A stretch of DNA of 64,000 bases from Alistipes sp. CAG:831 (GTDB lineage Bacteria > Bacteroidota > Bacteroidia > Bacteroidales > UBA932), in contig HF990395.1 in assembly GCA_000432775.1 (NCBI GenBank), forward strand, positions 55,274-119,273, given 5' to 3'. A model generated the notes under the pieces. It had not been told where the DNA came from. It made no database searches and worked only from the letters and a program-made list of their open reading frames with translations. A program made the position numbers and the translations under genes. Below are positions 1 to 8,111 of the stretch, piece after piece; the stretch's first letter is position 1, and each line of letters starts with the position of its first letter.

Positions 1-1
1 G

Positions 2-1627
2 CCCTGCCGCAATGAGGGGGAGGACGCCCGCCTCTACCGTGCCGTCAAGGGAGCCAGCGATTTCGCCATTGCCATAGGCGTCAACATTCCTACCGGCAAG
101 GACTCCATGTCCATGACCCAGAAATACCCTGACGGAGAGAAAGTACTGTCACCCGGTACCCTGATCGTCTCCGCTACCGGCCAGAGCAAGGACGTGGCCG
201 CAACCCTGCATCCCGTCATGTCCCGTGAAGAGGACACCACCCTGCTCTACATTCCGTTTGTACCTATAGATAAAGGTGATGCCGCCTTCCCTCTCGGAGG
301 CTCCGCCTATGCGTCCACTATCGGACAGATTGGTGCAGGGGCTCCGGACATCACCGATCCCGAATATTTCAAGACCTGCTTTACCCGCCTGCAGGATGCC
401 ATGTTCAACTCTATGAACAACCCCGTCCTGGCCGGACACGACATCTCCGCCGGAGGTCTTGTCACCACCCTTCTGGAGATGTGCTTCGCCAACACCTGCG
501 GAGGCGCAGACATTGACCTGAGGGCACTGGAATCTTCGGACATCCTCCTGTCCGAGGTTCCTGGAGTCGTGATTCAGGTAAGGAATGCAGGCCTGGATGA
601 GTTCCTGCACGGCCTTGGCCCCGTAAAAGCCTGGACTATAGGCCATCCTGTACAGAAGGGACGTACTCTTAATATAGTATACGGTCCCGACAGCCGGACA
701 TTGTCCCTGGATATTGACGACATGCGCAAGAGCTGGTACCGTACATCCTGGCTGCTGGACAGCCTCCAGACCCCGAAGAAACTGGCCGATGAGCGCTATG
801 CCAACTACGGCCGCCAACCACTGGAATTCTCATTCCCCAAGCATTTCGACGGCCGCTATACCATTCCCTCAGAACACCGCATCAAGGCCGCTATCATCCG
901 TGAGACCGGCTCCAACGGTGACCGCGAGATGGCCTGGGCCCTATACATGGCCGGATTTGCCGTCAAGGACGTGCATGTGACCGACCTCGTATCGGGCCGC
1001 GAGACCCTGGAGGACGTGCAGATGATAGTCTTCGTGGGCGGCTTCTCCAACGCAGACACCCTCGGATCCGCCAAGGGATGGGCCGGAGCCCTGCTCTACA
1101 ACGAGAAGGCCCGTACCGCCATCGAGCGTTTCTACGCCCGCAAGGACACCCTCAGCCTCGGAGTATGCAACGGCTGCCAGCTTATGGCCGAGATGGGGCT
1201 GATAACTCCCGAGCACAAGGAACTCTCGCCCAAGATGAAGCACAACGCCTCGCACAAATACGAATCAGCCTTCGTCGGCGTGCACATCGAGAACTCGCCC
1301 TCCATCCTGCTATCCTCCCTGCAGGGCTCGAAGCTCGGCATCTGGGTAGCTCACGGAGAGGGCCGCTTCTCATTCCCCAGACCTGTGGAGGAATACAATA
1401 TCGCCCTGAGGTACAACTATGACGCCTACCCCGCCAACCCCAACGGATCTCCCGCCGCAATAGCCGGAGTATGCTCTCCTGACGGCCGCCACCTGGCCAT
1501 GATGCCCCACCCCGAGCGCTGCCTGAGACCTTGGAACTGGGCTTACTATCCCGACAGAAAGGGTGACGAGGTCACTCCCTGGATCGAAATGTTCATAAAC
1601 GGCAGAATATGGCTCGAAAGACTATAA
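2..1627 (+). CDS. purL: Phosphoribosylformylglycinamidine synthase, C-terminal part (partial at the left edge)
   Basis: This is the 3' part of the large FGAM synthase, which converts FGAR and glutamine to FGAM in purine synthesis. The frame is open from base 2 and starts inside the second ATPase lobe, where the PTGKDSMSM motif is read at once. The last 280 or so residues form the class I glutamine amidotransferase domain: the nucleophile cysteine lies in LGVCNGCQL and the catalytic His-Glu in MPHPERC. Its last 19 bases overlap the start of the PIN-PhoH gene. Two other purine genes (purM and purD) lie at the far end of the window but not in one operon with it. The 5' part is outside the window. 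Confidence 0.96.
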   Translation, partial: PCRNEGEDARLYRAVKGASDFAIAIGVNIPTGKDSMSMTQKYPDGEKVLSPGTLIVSATGQSKDVAATLHPVMSREEDTTLLYIPFVPIDKGDAAFPLGGSAYASTIGQIGAGAPDITDPEYFKTCFTRLQDAMFNSMNNPVLAGHDISAGGLVTTLLEMCFANTCGGADIDLRALESSDILLSEVPGVVIQVRNAGLDEFLHGLGPVKAWTIGHPVQKGRTLNIVYGPDSRTLSLDIDDMRKSWYRTSWLLDSLQTPKKLADERYANYGRQPLEFSFPKHFDGRYTIPSEHRIKAAIIRETGSNGDREMAWALYMAGFAVKDVHVTDLVSGRETLEDVQMIVFVGGFSNADTLGSAKGWAGALLYNEKARTAIERFYARKDTLSLGVCNGCQLMAEMGLITPEHKELSPKMKHNASHKYESAFVGVHIENSPSILLSSLQGSKLGIWVAHGEGRFSFPRPVEEYNIALRYNYDAYPANPNGSPAAIAGVCSPDGRHLAMMPHPERCLRPWNWAYYPDRKGDEVTPWIEMFINGRIWLERL

Positions 1628-3003
1628 GACAGGCTGAAGCCCAGTTCCGTCAGCTGGGCAGCCGCCCGCCCAGACCTCCGAAACTCTTCGTACTGGACAC
1701 CAACGTGATCCTGCATGACAGCAGGTGCATCTTCAACTTCCAGGACAATGACATCTATATCCCTGTAAGTGTCATCGAGGAGCTGGACAAGTTCAAGAAA
1801 GGGGACGACAACCTCGGGTTCAACGCCAGGGCCTTCGTCCGCGCTCTGGACAAAATATCGGACAACACCCTCTTCGACCGGGGTATCAGCCTCGGCAAGG
1901 ACCGCGGTCACATCAAGATAGAGATGGGACACGGATACACAGGCCAGATACGGGACTCGCTTATCGACGACATCCCCGACCACCGTATCATAGCCACCGC
2001 CATCTGGCTGCGGGACAACAACCCTGACCGCAAGGTGATACTCGTAACCAAGGACATGAACATGAGGCTCAAGGCCAAGGCCCTAGGTCTCATGGCCCAG
2101 GATTATCTCTCCGACAAGGTGCAGGAGGAGCGTGTGGTCAGAACCGAGAAGGAAGTACTCACTGTACGCAACATGAAGGACGAGTCCATCCGGAAGATCA
2201 GGGAGTCTGCCGAAGGTGTGCCTTTCGCCCAGGTCGGAATCCGGCGCAGACCGGCACCCAATCAGTACTACAAGATATACGACAGCGCCAAAGGCCTTAC
2301 ACTGGCCAGATACGATGACCGCGACAAGACCATAGTTAGAGTCAAGCCTCAGACCGCCTACGGAATCTCTCCGCGCAACGATGAGCAGACACTTGCCATG
2401 GATGCAGTAATGAATCCGGACATCAAACTGATAGCTCTCACAGGCAGGGCCGGCACAGGAAAGACCCTCATCGCCCTGGCAGGAGCCCTGGCACAGTCAG
2501 GCAACTATGACCAGATACTCCTCTCCCGCCCCGTCATCCCGCTCAAGAATCAGGAACTAGGTTTCCTGCCCGGCTCGGTGAACGACAAGATCGGCCCCTA
2601 CATGCTGCCCCTGTTCGACAACCTGGCCGTGATAAAGAGCTGTTTTTCGTCCACCAGCAAGGAAGTAATCAAGATAGAGGATATGCTCCGCCGTGAGAAA
2701 CTGATTATCAACCCGCTGGCATATATCCGCGGACGAAGCCTCAGCAATGTCTTCTTCATCGTGGACGAGTCCCAGAATCTCACCCCGCACGAAGTAAAGA
2801 CCATCATCACCCGTGCAGGTGAAGGCACTAAGATCGTCTTCACCGGAGACATCTACCAGATCGACCAGCCCTACCTGGACTTCTACTCCAACGGTCTGAC
2901 CCACCTCTGCGACAAATTCTTCGGCCAGAGCGTCTTCGCCCATATCAATATGGTGCGGGGCGAGCGCAGCCAGCTGTCAGAGCTTGCCGGCAAACTCCTG
3001 TAA
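1609..3003 (+). CDS. PIN domain-PhoH family ATPase
   Basis: The protein has 464 residues and two domains. Residues about 24-155 are a PIN nuclease-like domain starting with LFVLDTNVILHD, which holds the first conserved aspartate. Residues about 245-460 are a PhoH ATPase with the Walker A GRAGTGKT near residue 280 and a Walker B FFIVDESQN near 383. PIN-PhoH proteins are RNA-linked ATPases with proposed RNA helicase/ribonuclease roles; the substrate here cannot be told. The ATG overlaps the end of purL by 19 bases, so the two genes are probably translated from one message. Its stop codon forms the first bases of a 125-bp palindrome. Confidence 0.93.
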   Translation: MARKTIRQAEAQFRQLGSRPPRPPKLFVLDTNVILHDSRCIFNFQDNDIYIPVSVIEELDKFKKGDDNLGFNARAFVRALDKISDNTLFDRGISLGKDRGHIKIEMGHGYTGQIRDSLIDDIPDHRIIATAIWLRDNNPDRKVILVTKDMNMRLKAKALGLMAQDYLSDKVQEERVVRTEKEVLTVRNMKDESIRKIRESAEGVPFAQVGIRRRPAPNQYYKIYDSAKGLTLARYDDRDKTIVRVKPQTAYGISPRNDEQTLAMDAVMNPDIKLIALTGRAGTGKTLIALAGALAQSGNYDQILLSRPVIPLKNQELGFLPGSVNDKIGPYMLPLFDNLAVIKSCFSSTSKEVIKIEDMLRREKLIINPLAYIRGRSLSNVFFIVDESQNLTPHEVKTIITRAGEGTKIVFTGDIYQIDQPYLDFYSNGLTHLCDKFFGQSVFAHINMVRGERSQLSELAGKLL

Positions 3004-3125
3004 TTCTTGCCAGAACGGGCTAACTGCTGCGTTGTCTTCGGCTCCTGACTCGGTCATTTACGCCCAGTAAACTCCCTCGCCAAGAGCCTCGATGCCTTGC
3101 ATTCAGCCCGTTCTGGCAAGAATTA
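3001..3125. repeat. Long intergenic palindrome (21-bp perfect terminal inverted repeats)
   Basis: Bases 3001-3021 and 3105-3125 are perfect reverse complements (21 bp). The 83 bases between them can pair partly (GGCTC/GAGCC and TTTAC/GTAAA), so the whole element can fold into one long hairpin. The left arm begins with the stop codon of the PhoH gene. It resembles a REP- or MITE-like intergenic element and may also end transcription. No T-tract follows. Confidence 0.7.
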
Positions 3126-3214
3126 TGATACACATCTACTGGTCCTCAGGCGGAAACAATATTCATTTTCCTAAATATTTTTAACTGCGTTATAGGGTTT
3201 TTGTGAAAAATCGT

Positions 3215-3222
3215 TATTTTTG
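3215..3222 (+). promoter_or_regulatory. Promoter -7 box of ppdK
   Basis: TATTTTTG fits the Bacteroidota TAnnTTTG box. The inferred start of transcription leaves an untranslated leader of about 45 bases before the ppdK ATG. No clear TTG lies 19-20 bases upstream. Confidence 0.5.
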
Positions 3223-3275
3223 CGCCTCAACAGTTTACGGTCTTTGACTCAAACCAATATTTTATTTTATATTTT

Positions 3276-5996
3276 ATGTCAAACAAAAGAGTTTATTTCT
3301 TTGGAGGAAAAGAGGCCGAAGGAAACGGTTCTATGAGAAACCTCTTGGGCGGTAAAGGCGCGAACCTCGCCGAAATGTGCACGCTCGGAATGCCCGTACC
3401 CGCGGGATTCACCATCACCACCGAATGCTGCACTGAGTATTACAATCTGGGATGCAAATATCCCGCAGAACTCGAAAAGGAAGTCAATGACGCTCTGTCA
3501 CGTGCCGAGAGCATGATGGGACGGAAATTCGGGGACAAGGACAATCCTCTCCTCGTATCCTGCCGTTCCGGCGCACGCTCGTCCATGCCCGGCATGATGG
3601 AGACAGTCCTCAACATAGGTCTTTGCTCCGCTACCATACCCGGTATGATAGCCAAGACCGGCAATCCCCGTTTCGTATACGATGCTTACAGACGTCTGAT
3701 CATGATGTATTCGGACGTGGTTATGGAGAAGGCCGAGGGCATCGAGCCCGCTGAGGGCCAGGGCATCAGGGTACAGCTCGACAGAATGCTCGGCGACCTG
3801 AAGGCCAGGAAGGGCTACAAGAGCGACACCGATCTCACCGAGGAAGACCTCAGGCAGCTCTGCGCCGACTTCAAGGTACGCGTAAAACAGGTTCTCGGCA
3901 AGGAATTCCCCGACAACGCCTATGAGCAGCTCTGGGGCGGTATCGGAGCCGTGTTCAAATCATGGAACGGCAAGAGGGCCATCGCCTACCGCCGCATCGA
4001 AGGCATACCTGATGACTGGGGAACAGCAGTGAACGTACAGGCCATGGTATTCGGAAACATGGGCGACAATTCCGCTACCGGAGTAGCATTCTCCCGCAAC
4101 CCCGCAACAGGTGAGAACAAGTTCTACGGCGAGTGGCTCATCAACGCCCAGGGCGAGGATGTAGTAGCCGGTATCCGTACCCCCAACCCTTTGAACGAGG
4201 CCACCAAGAACGAGCACAACCGCCATCTCGCTTCCCTCGAGACAGCCATGCCCGAGGTTTACAGGGAACTGGACGAAATACAGAATCATCTCGAGAACCA
4301 TTTCCATGACATGCAGGACATCGAGTTCACCATTCAGGACGGCAAGCTCTGGATGCTCCAGTGCCGTGTCGGCAAGAGAACCGGTCTTGCAGCCCTCAAT
4401 ATGGCCATGGATATGCTCCATGAGGGTCTTATCGATGAGAAGACAGCCGTTATGCGGGTAGCCCCCGCCCAGCTCGATGAGCTCCTCCACCCTATCCTGA
4501 ATCCCGCAGCCGAGAAGAAGGCCACGGTCATCGCCCAGGGTCTGCCCGCAGGTCCCGGCGGCTCTGTCGGCAAAATCGTCTTTACAGCCGAGGATGCAGT
4601 AGCCGCAGCAGAGCGTAAGGAGAAAGTAATCCTCGTACGCGAGGAGACCAACCCTGAGGATGTGGAGGGCATGCGTGCCGCCGACGGTCTGCTCACAGCC
4701 CGCGGAGGTATGACTTCGCACGCTGCGCTGGTAGCCCGCGGATGGGGCAAGTGCTGCATCGTAGGCTGCGACGCCCTGCATATTGACCTTGAGGCCAAGA
4801 CACTCACCATCAACGGAAAGACCTACCACGAAGGAGATGTATTCTCGCTCAACGGATCCAAGGGCTTCGTTTACGACGTAGCAGTGGAGACCATGGACGC
4901 ATCGGAGAATCCCCGTTTTGTAGAATACATGACCCTCGTAGACAAATACCGCCGGCTCGGTGTGCGCACCAACGCCGACACTCCCGAGGACGCAGCCCGC
5001 GCCCTGTCCTTCGGTGCCGAGGGCATCGGCCTCTTCAGGATAGAGCACATGTTCTACGGAGCCAACTCCGAGGAGCCTCTGTCCAAGCTGCGCAAGATGA
5101 TTCTCTCCAAAACCGAAGACGAGAGAAAAGCCGCTCTGTCCGAACTTGAGCCCTACATCAAGGAGGCAGTAAAAGCCACCATGAAGGTGATGAACGGCAA
5201 GCCTGTGACATTCCGTCTTCTCGACCCTCCTCTGCATGAGTTCGTACCTCAGACACCCGAAAAGGAAGCCGAGCTGGCCAAAGAACTGGGTGTGTCCATC
5301 GACGATATCCAGAAACGCGGAGAAAGCCTGCACGAGGTCAACCCCATGATGGGCCACCGCGGAGTACGTCTCGGCATCACCTATCCCGAAATCAGCGAGA
5401 CCCAGTTCCGCGCCATCTTCGAGGCTACTGCCGAACTCCTTAAGGAAGGCTTCGATCCCAAGCCTGAAATCATGATTCCCGTAACCATCATCGTCCGCGA
5501 GCTGGATTTCGAGAAGAAGATCTGCGACCGCGTACACGACGAGGTGGAGAAAGCTACCGGCATGACCATCAACTACCTCTACGGCACCATGATCGAGATT
5601 CCGAGGGCTGCCCTGCTGGCCAACTTCATGGCTAAGACGGCACAGTTCTTCTCCTTCGGAACCAACGACCTGACCCAGATGACATTCGGTTTCTCACGCG
5701 ACGACATCGGAGCCTTCATGGGCGACTATCTGGAGAACAAGCTCCTCGATGCCGACCCGTTCCAGACCATAGACGAGGAATCTGTCGGCAAACTTCTGGA
5801 AATAGGCGTTCATGGAGGCCGCAGCACCAACCCCAACCTCAAGGTAGGTATCTGCGGTGAGCACGGCGGAGACCCCGCATCGGTGGAGTTCTGCCACAAG
5901 ATCGGCATGAACTACGTATCCTGCTCGCCTTTCAGAGTGCCCATCGCACGTCTTGCTGCGGCGCAGGCTGCCATCAAGAGCGGAATGAACAGATAA
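3276..5996 (+). CDS. ppdK: Pyruvate, phosphate dikinase
   Basis: The 906 residues match the usual length of PPDK, which interconverts pyruvate, ATP and phosphate with PEP, AMP and pyrophosphate. The N-terminal part is the ATP-grasp domain (GGKGANLAEM, then SCRSGARSSMPGMM). The swivelling phosphohistidine domain has GGMTSHAALVARGWGK near residue 478. The C-terminal TIM barrel carries GLFRIEHMFY and the catalytic-cysteine motif GICGEHGGDP near residue 855. In anaerobes with [FeFe] hydrogenase it usually works in pyrophosphate-linked glycolysis; that role is inferred. It is a single gene with its own promoter and a terminator hairpin behind it. Confidence 0.97.
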   Translation: MSNKRVYFFGGKEAEGNGSMRNLLGGKGANLAEMCTLGMPVPAGFTITTECCTEYYNLGCKYPAELEKEVNDALSRAESMMGRKFGDKDNPLLVSCRSGARSSMPGMMETVLNIGLCSATIPGMIAKTGNPRFVYDAYRRLIMMYSDVVMEKAEGIEPAEGQGIRVQLDRMLGDLKARKGYKSDTDLTEEDLRQLCADFKVRVKQVLGKEFPDNAYEQLWGGIGAVFKSWNGKRAIAYRRIEGIPDDWGTAVNVQAMVFGNMGDNSATGVAFSRNPATGENKFYGEWLINAQGEDVVAGIRTPNPLNEATKNEHNRHLASLETAMPEVYRELDEIQNHLENHFHDMQDIEFTIQDGKLWMLQCRVGKRTGLAALNMAMDMLHEGLIDEKTAVMRVAPAQLDELLHPILNPAAEKKATVIAQGLPAGPGGSVGKIVFTAEDAVAAAERKEKVILVREETNPEDVEGMRAADGLLTARGGMTSHAALVARGWGKCCIVGCDALHIDLEAKTLTINGKTYHEGDVFSLNGSKGFVYDVAVETMDASENPRFVEYMTLVDKYRRLGVRTNADTPEDAARALSFGAEGIGLFRIEHMFYGANSEEPLSKLRKMILSKTEDERKAALSELEPYIKEAVKATMKVMNGKPVTFRLLDPPLHEFVPQTPEKEAELAKELGVSIDDIQKRGESLHEVNPMMGHRGVRLGITYPEISETQFRAIFEATAELLKEGFDPKPEIMIPVTIIVRELDFEKKICDRVHDEVEKATGMTINYLYGTMIEIPRAALLANFMAKTAQFFSFGTNDLTQMTFGFSRDDIGAFMGDYLENKLLDADPFQTIDEESVGKLLEIGVHGGRSTNPNLKVGICGEHGGDPASVEFCHKIGMNYVSCSPFRVPIARLAAAQAAIKSGMNR

Positions 5997-6021
5997 ACGC
6001 GGTTACCACCGTAATACAGAG

Positions 6022-6056
6022 GGCTGCATCAGGGACATATCCGGATGCAGCCTTTT
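6022..6056 (+). terminator. Rho-independent terminator after ppdK
   Basis: GGCTGCATC (6022-6030) pairs with GATGCAGCC (6044-6052), followed by TTTT. It lies 26 bases after the ppdK stop. Confidence 0.75.
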
Positions 6057-6101
6057 CTGTAAAATAGTGTCACATCACACCTGCGTGTTCATTTTTTTAA
6101 T

Positions 6102-6109
6102 TATATTTG
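6102..6109 (+). promoter_or_regulatory. Promoter -7 box of the exported-protein operon
   Basis: TATATTTG matches TAnnTTTG, 35 bases before the ATG at 6144. A second match, TAAATTTG at 6128-6135, is closer to the gene and could be the real one. Confidence 0.5.
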
Positions 6110-6143
6110 TAACATATTGATAAATCCTAAATTTGTAATTAAC

Positions 6144-6620
6144 ATGAAACGAATTCTGTTACTGTCTCTCATGTGTCTGATTACCTTTTCGGCTTTCGGA
6201 CAAGGAAAACTTATTGAAAGCAGCGAGGACAAACGTCCGGTATGGATCAAGAGGAATGTAGACCGCTACGACCTCCTTAAAATCGACCAGCAGAGCACCG
6301 TCAGTCTCCAGGACGCCAGAGACAAGGCTTTTGAAGAACTTCACAATCTTGCCTCCAATGCTATAACCGCATACCTGATGCGTACTCACGTAGAGGGTGC
6401 CGACGTAGAGAAAGTCCGCAACGACGTAGAAAATTCACAGTTTATCCGCAACATATCCGAAGCCACATCCATCCAGACCTACTGGGAGCATCGGCTGGTC
6501 AAGAAACAGGACGTTTATTACTATTACATTCTCTATGATTTCAACGACACTGAGAAGAAGAAAGTCGCACTTGAAATCAACAAGGACAATTTCCAGAACC
6601 GACTTGACGAGAAATTCTAA
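6144..6620 (+). CDS. Small exported protein, LPP20-like
   Basis: The mature part begins after a clear signal peptide (MKRILLLSLMCL...AFGQ). The segment KRPVWIKRNVDRY followed by an alanine-rich helix is like the start of LPP20-type proteins and like the N-terminus of the large protein at 8112-10037, so the two look related. The protein has 158 residues from the ATG at 6144; a TTG start 27 bases upstream would bury the signal peptide and was rejected. It is the first of four exported proteins read in one direction with gaps of 11-43 bases. Function is not known. Confidence 0.8.
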   Translation: MKRILLLSLMCLITFSAFGQGKLIESSEDKRPVWIKRNVDRYDLLKIDQQSTVSLQDARDKAFEELHNLASNAITAYLMRTHVEGADVEKVRNDVENSQFIRNISEATSIQTYWEHRLVKKQDVYYYYILYDFNDTEKKKVALEINKDNFQNRLDEKF

Positions 6621-6631
6621 CGAGCTACGAT

Positions 6632-7597
6632 ATGAGAAAATTATTGTTTATCACAGTCCTTGCTCTCCTTTCCACAGCCCTGTTCTCCCAGGCCAGGAAA
6701 CCGGTCATAATGGTTATCCCAAGTGACGCATACTGCGTAAGGGAAGGATATGTAATGACTTATGATGACGGAAACGGAAGCACCCAGAGCGCACCGGATT
6801 ACTCCAAGGCCTTCATCTCCGACGAGAACCTCAGACTCGCCGTATCCGAGCTCTCCAAGATCATGGCTGACCGCGGATTCCCTCTGAAGGACCTGGAGCA
6901 GACACTCAAGAGCATGGAGACCCAGCAGGCGGAAGCCGCCCTCTTCTCCGGGACAGGCGGCGGCACCATCACCGAAACCCCTCTGGACAGACTGAAAAGA
7001 ACTGCGAAGGCCGATATCATCATGGACCTGGATTTCAGCATCAAGTCCCGCGGCCCTCAAAAGTACATCTCCTTCAATCTCCGCGGAGTTGATGCGTACA
7101 CCAATAAAGTCATCACCGCAGCCTCAGGCGACGGGGCTCCTTCCACGGCTGCGACTGTCGGTCTGCTTCTGGAAGAGGCCGTGCTCAATTACATGGACTC
7201 GTTCAATGCAGCCCTCCAGTCCCACTTCGACGACATGTTCGCCAACGGCCGGGAAGTCACCATATCCGTACGCATGACTGACAACTGCCCGCTGACCATG
7301 AATGACGAAGTGGAATTTCTGGGCGAAGTGGTCCTGCTTTCGGACGTACTGGATTACTGGATGGACGAGAACACTGTCAACCACCGGTTCTCAAGAGTAT
7401 CCGGAGGTGACAGCTTCGTAGACTACGAACAGGTACGCATCCCTCTATACAAGACTGTACTGGGAAAGGAAAGAGCCATAGACACCCGCGGTTTTGCGAT
7501 GGACCTGGCCCGTTTTCTCAACAAGGAACCGTTCAATCTTCCTTACAAGATCAACGAGAGAGGACTCGGAAGTGTATGGATTGTCCTTGGAGACTGA
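6632..7597 (+). CDS. Exported protein, DUF6175-like
   Basis: The 321-residue protein has a signal peptide ending ALFSQA and then PVIMVIPSDAYC. It resembles the DUF6175 group of Bacteroidota proteins of unknown function. Residues about 45-70 (SDENLRLAVSELSKIMADRG) and a later ADIIMDLDF strand recall CsgG/LPP-type periplasmic proteins that form alpha/beta folds. No catalytic motif is seen. It begins 11 bases after the first gene of the operon. Confidence 0.8.
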   Translation: MRKLLFITVLALLSTALFSQARKPVIMVIPSDAYCVREGYVMTYDDGNGSTQSAPDYSKAFISDENLRLAVSELSKIMADRGFPLKDLEQTLKSMETQQAEAALFSGTGGGTITETPLDRLKRTAKADIIMDLDFSIKSRGPQKYISFNLRGVDAYTNKVITAASGDGAPSTAATVGLLLEEAVLNYMDSFNAALQSHFDDMFANGREVTISVRMTDNCPLTMNDEVEFLGEVVLLSDVLDYWMDENTVNHRFSRVSGGDSFVDYEQVRIPLYKTVLGKERAIDTRGFAMDLARFLNKEPFNLPYKINERGLGSVWIVLGD

Positions 7598-7640
7598 TAT
7601 TTGAGTGATATTTGAGTGACATTTAACCAGATTGAAGATT

Positions 7641-8096
7641 ATGAGAAGATTTTTTACTGTCCTTCTTCTGACACTGTCCGCAGCGGCATATATTCATGCC
7701 CAGGAGCGACTGACTGTCAGTGTTGCGGTTCCTGACGGCATCTCCAGCGAAAATGCCGTCACCACGCTCACTTCCAATCTCAAGCAGGCGCTGGTTCTCA
7801 ATGACGCGGCTGCGGACAACAGCCGTTTCGTGCTGCAGACCAAGATTGCAGAGCTGTCCAAGGACGTCACCTCCACTGCTCCCCCGATGTTTGTCACAGA
7901 GCTTGAAATATCTCTTTTCATCACTGATACCGCATCCGGAGATATTCTGAGCCAGACATCATTTACTGTCAAGGGAATAGACGACAATGAACAGGCTTCC
8001 TACATGGATGCCGTAAAAAAAGTCAAGGCCCGCGACCCCAAGCTCAGGGCCCTGATCAATCAGGCCAAGGAGTATTTCGATGAGCATATTTACTAG
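7641..8096 (+). CDS. Small exported protein of unknown function
   Basis: The protein has 151 residues with a signal peptide ending in IHAQE. The body alternates short beta strands and a helix (SENAVTTLTSNLKQALVLND, then FVTELEISLFITDTASGDIL), a pattern seen in CsgG/LpoB-like periplasmic proteins; this similarity is only in pattern. The ATG at 7641 was chosen over a TTG at 7632 because it starts the signal peptide directly. It is the third gene of the operon. Confidence 0.75.
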   Translation: MRRFFTVLLLTLSAAAYIHAQERLTVSVAVPDGISSENAVTTLTSNLKQALVLNDAAADNSRFVLQTKIAELSKDVTSTAPPMFVTELEISLFITDTASGDILSQTSFTVKGIDDNEQASYMDAVKKVKARDPKLRALINQAKEYFDEHIY

Positions 8097-8111
8097 ACAA
8101 ATACCGACTAT

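Noticed and set aside
3960..5537. 525-codon open frame on the minus strand across ppdK
   Set aside because: It is the antisense shadow of a well-conserved enzyme in a GC-rich region; the translation has no family features.
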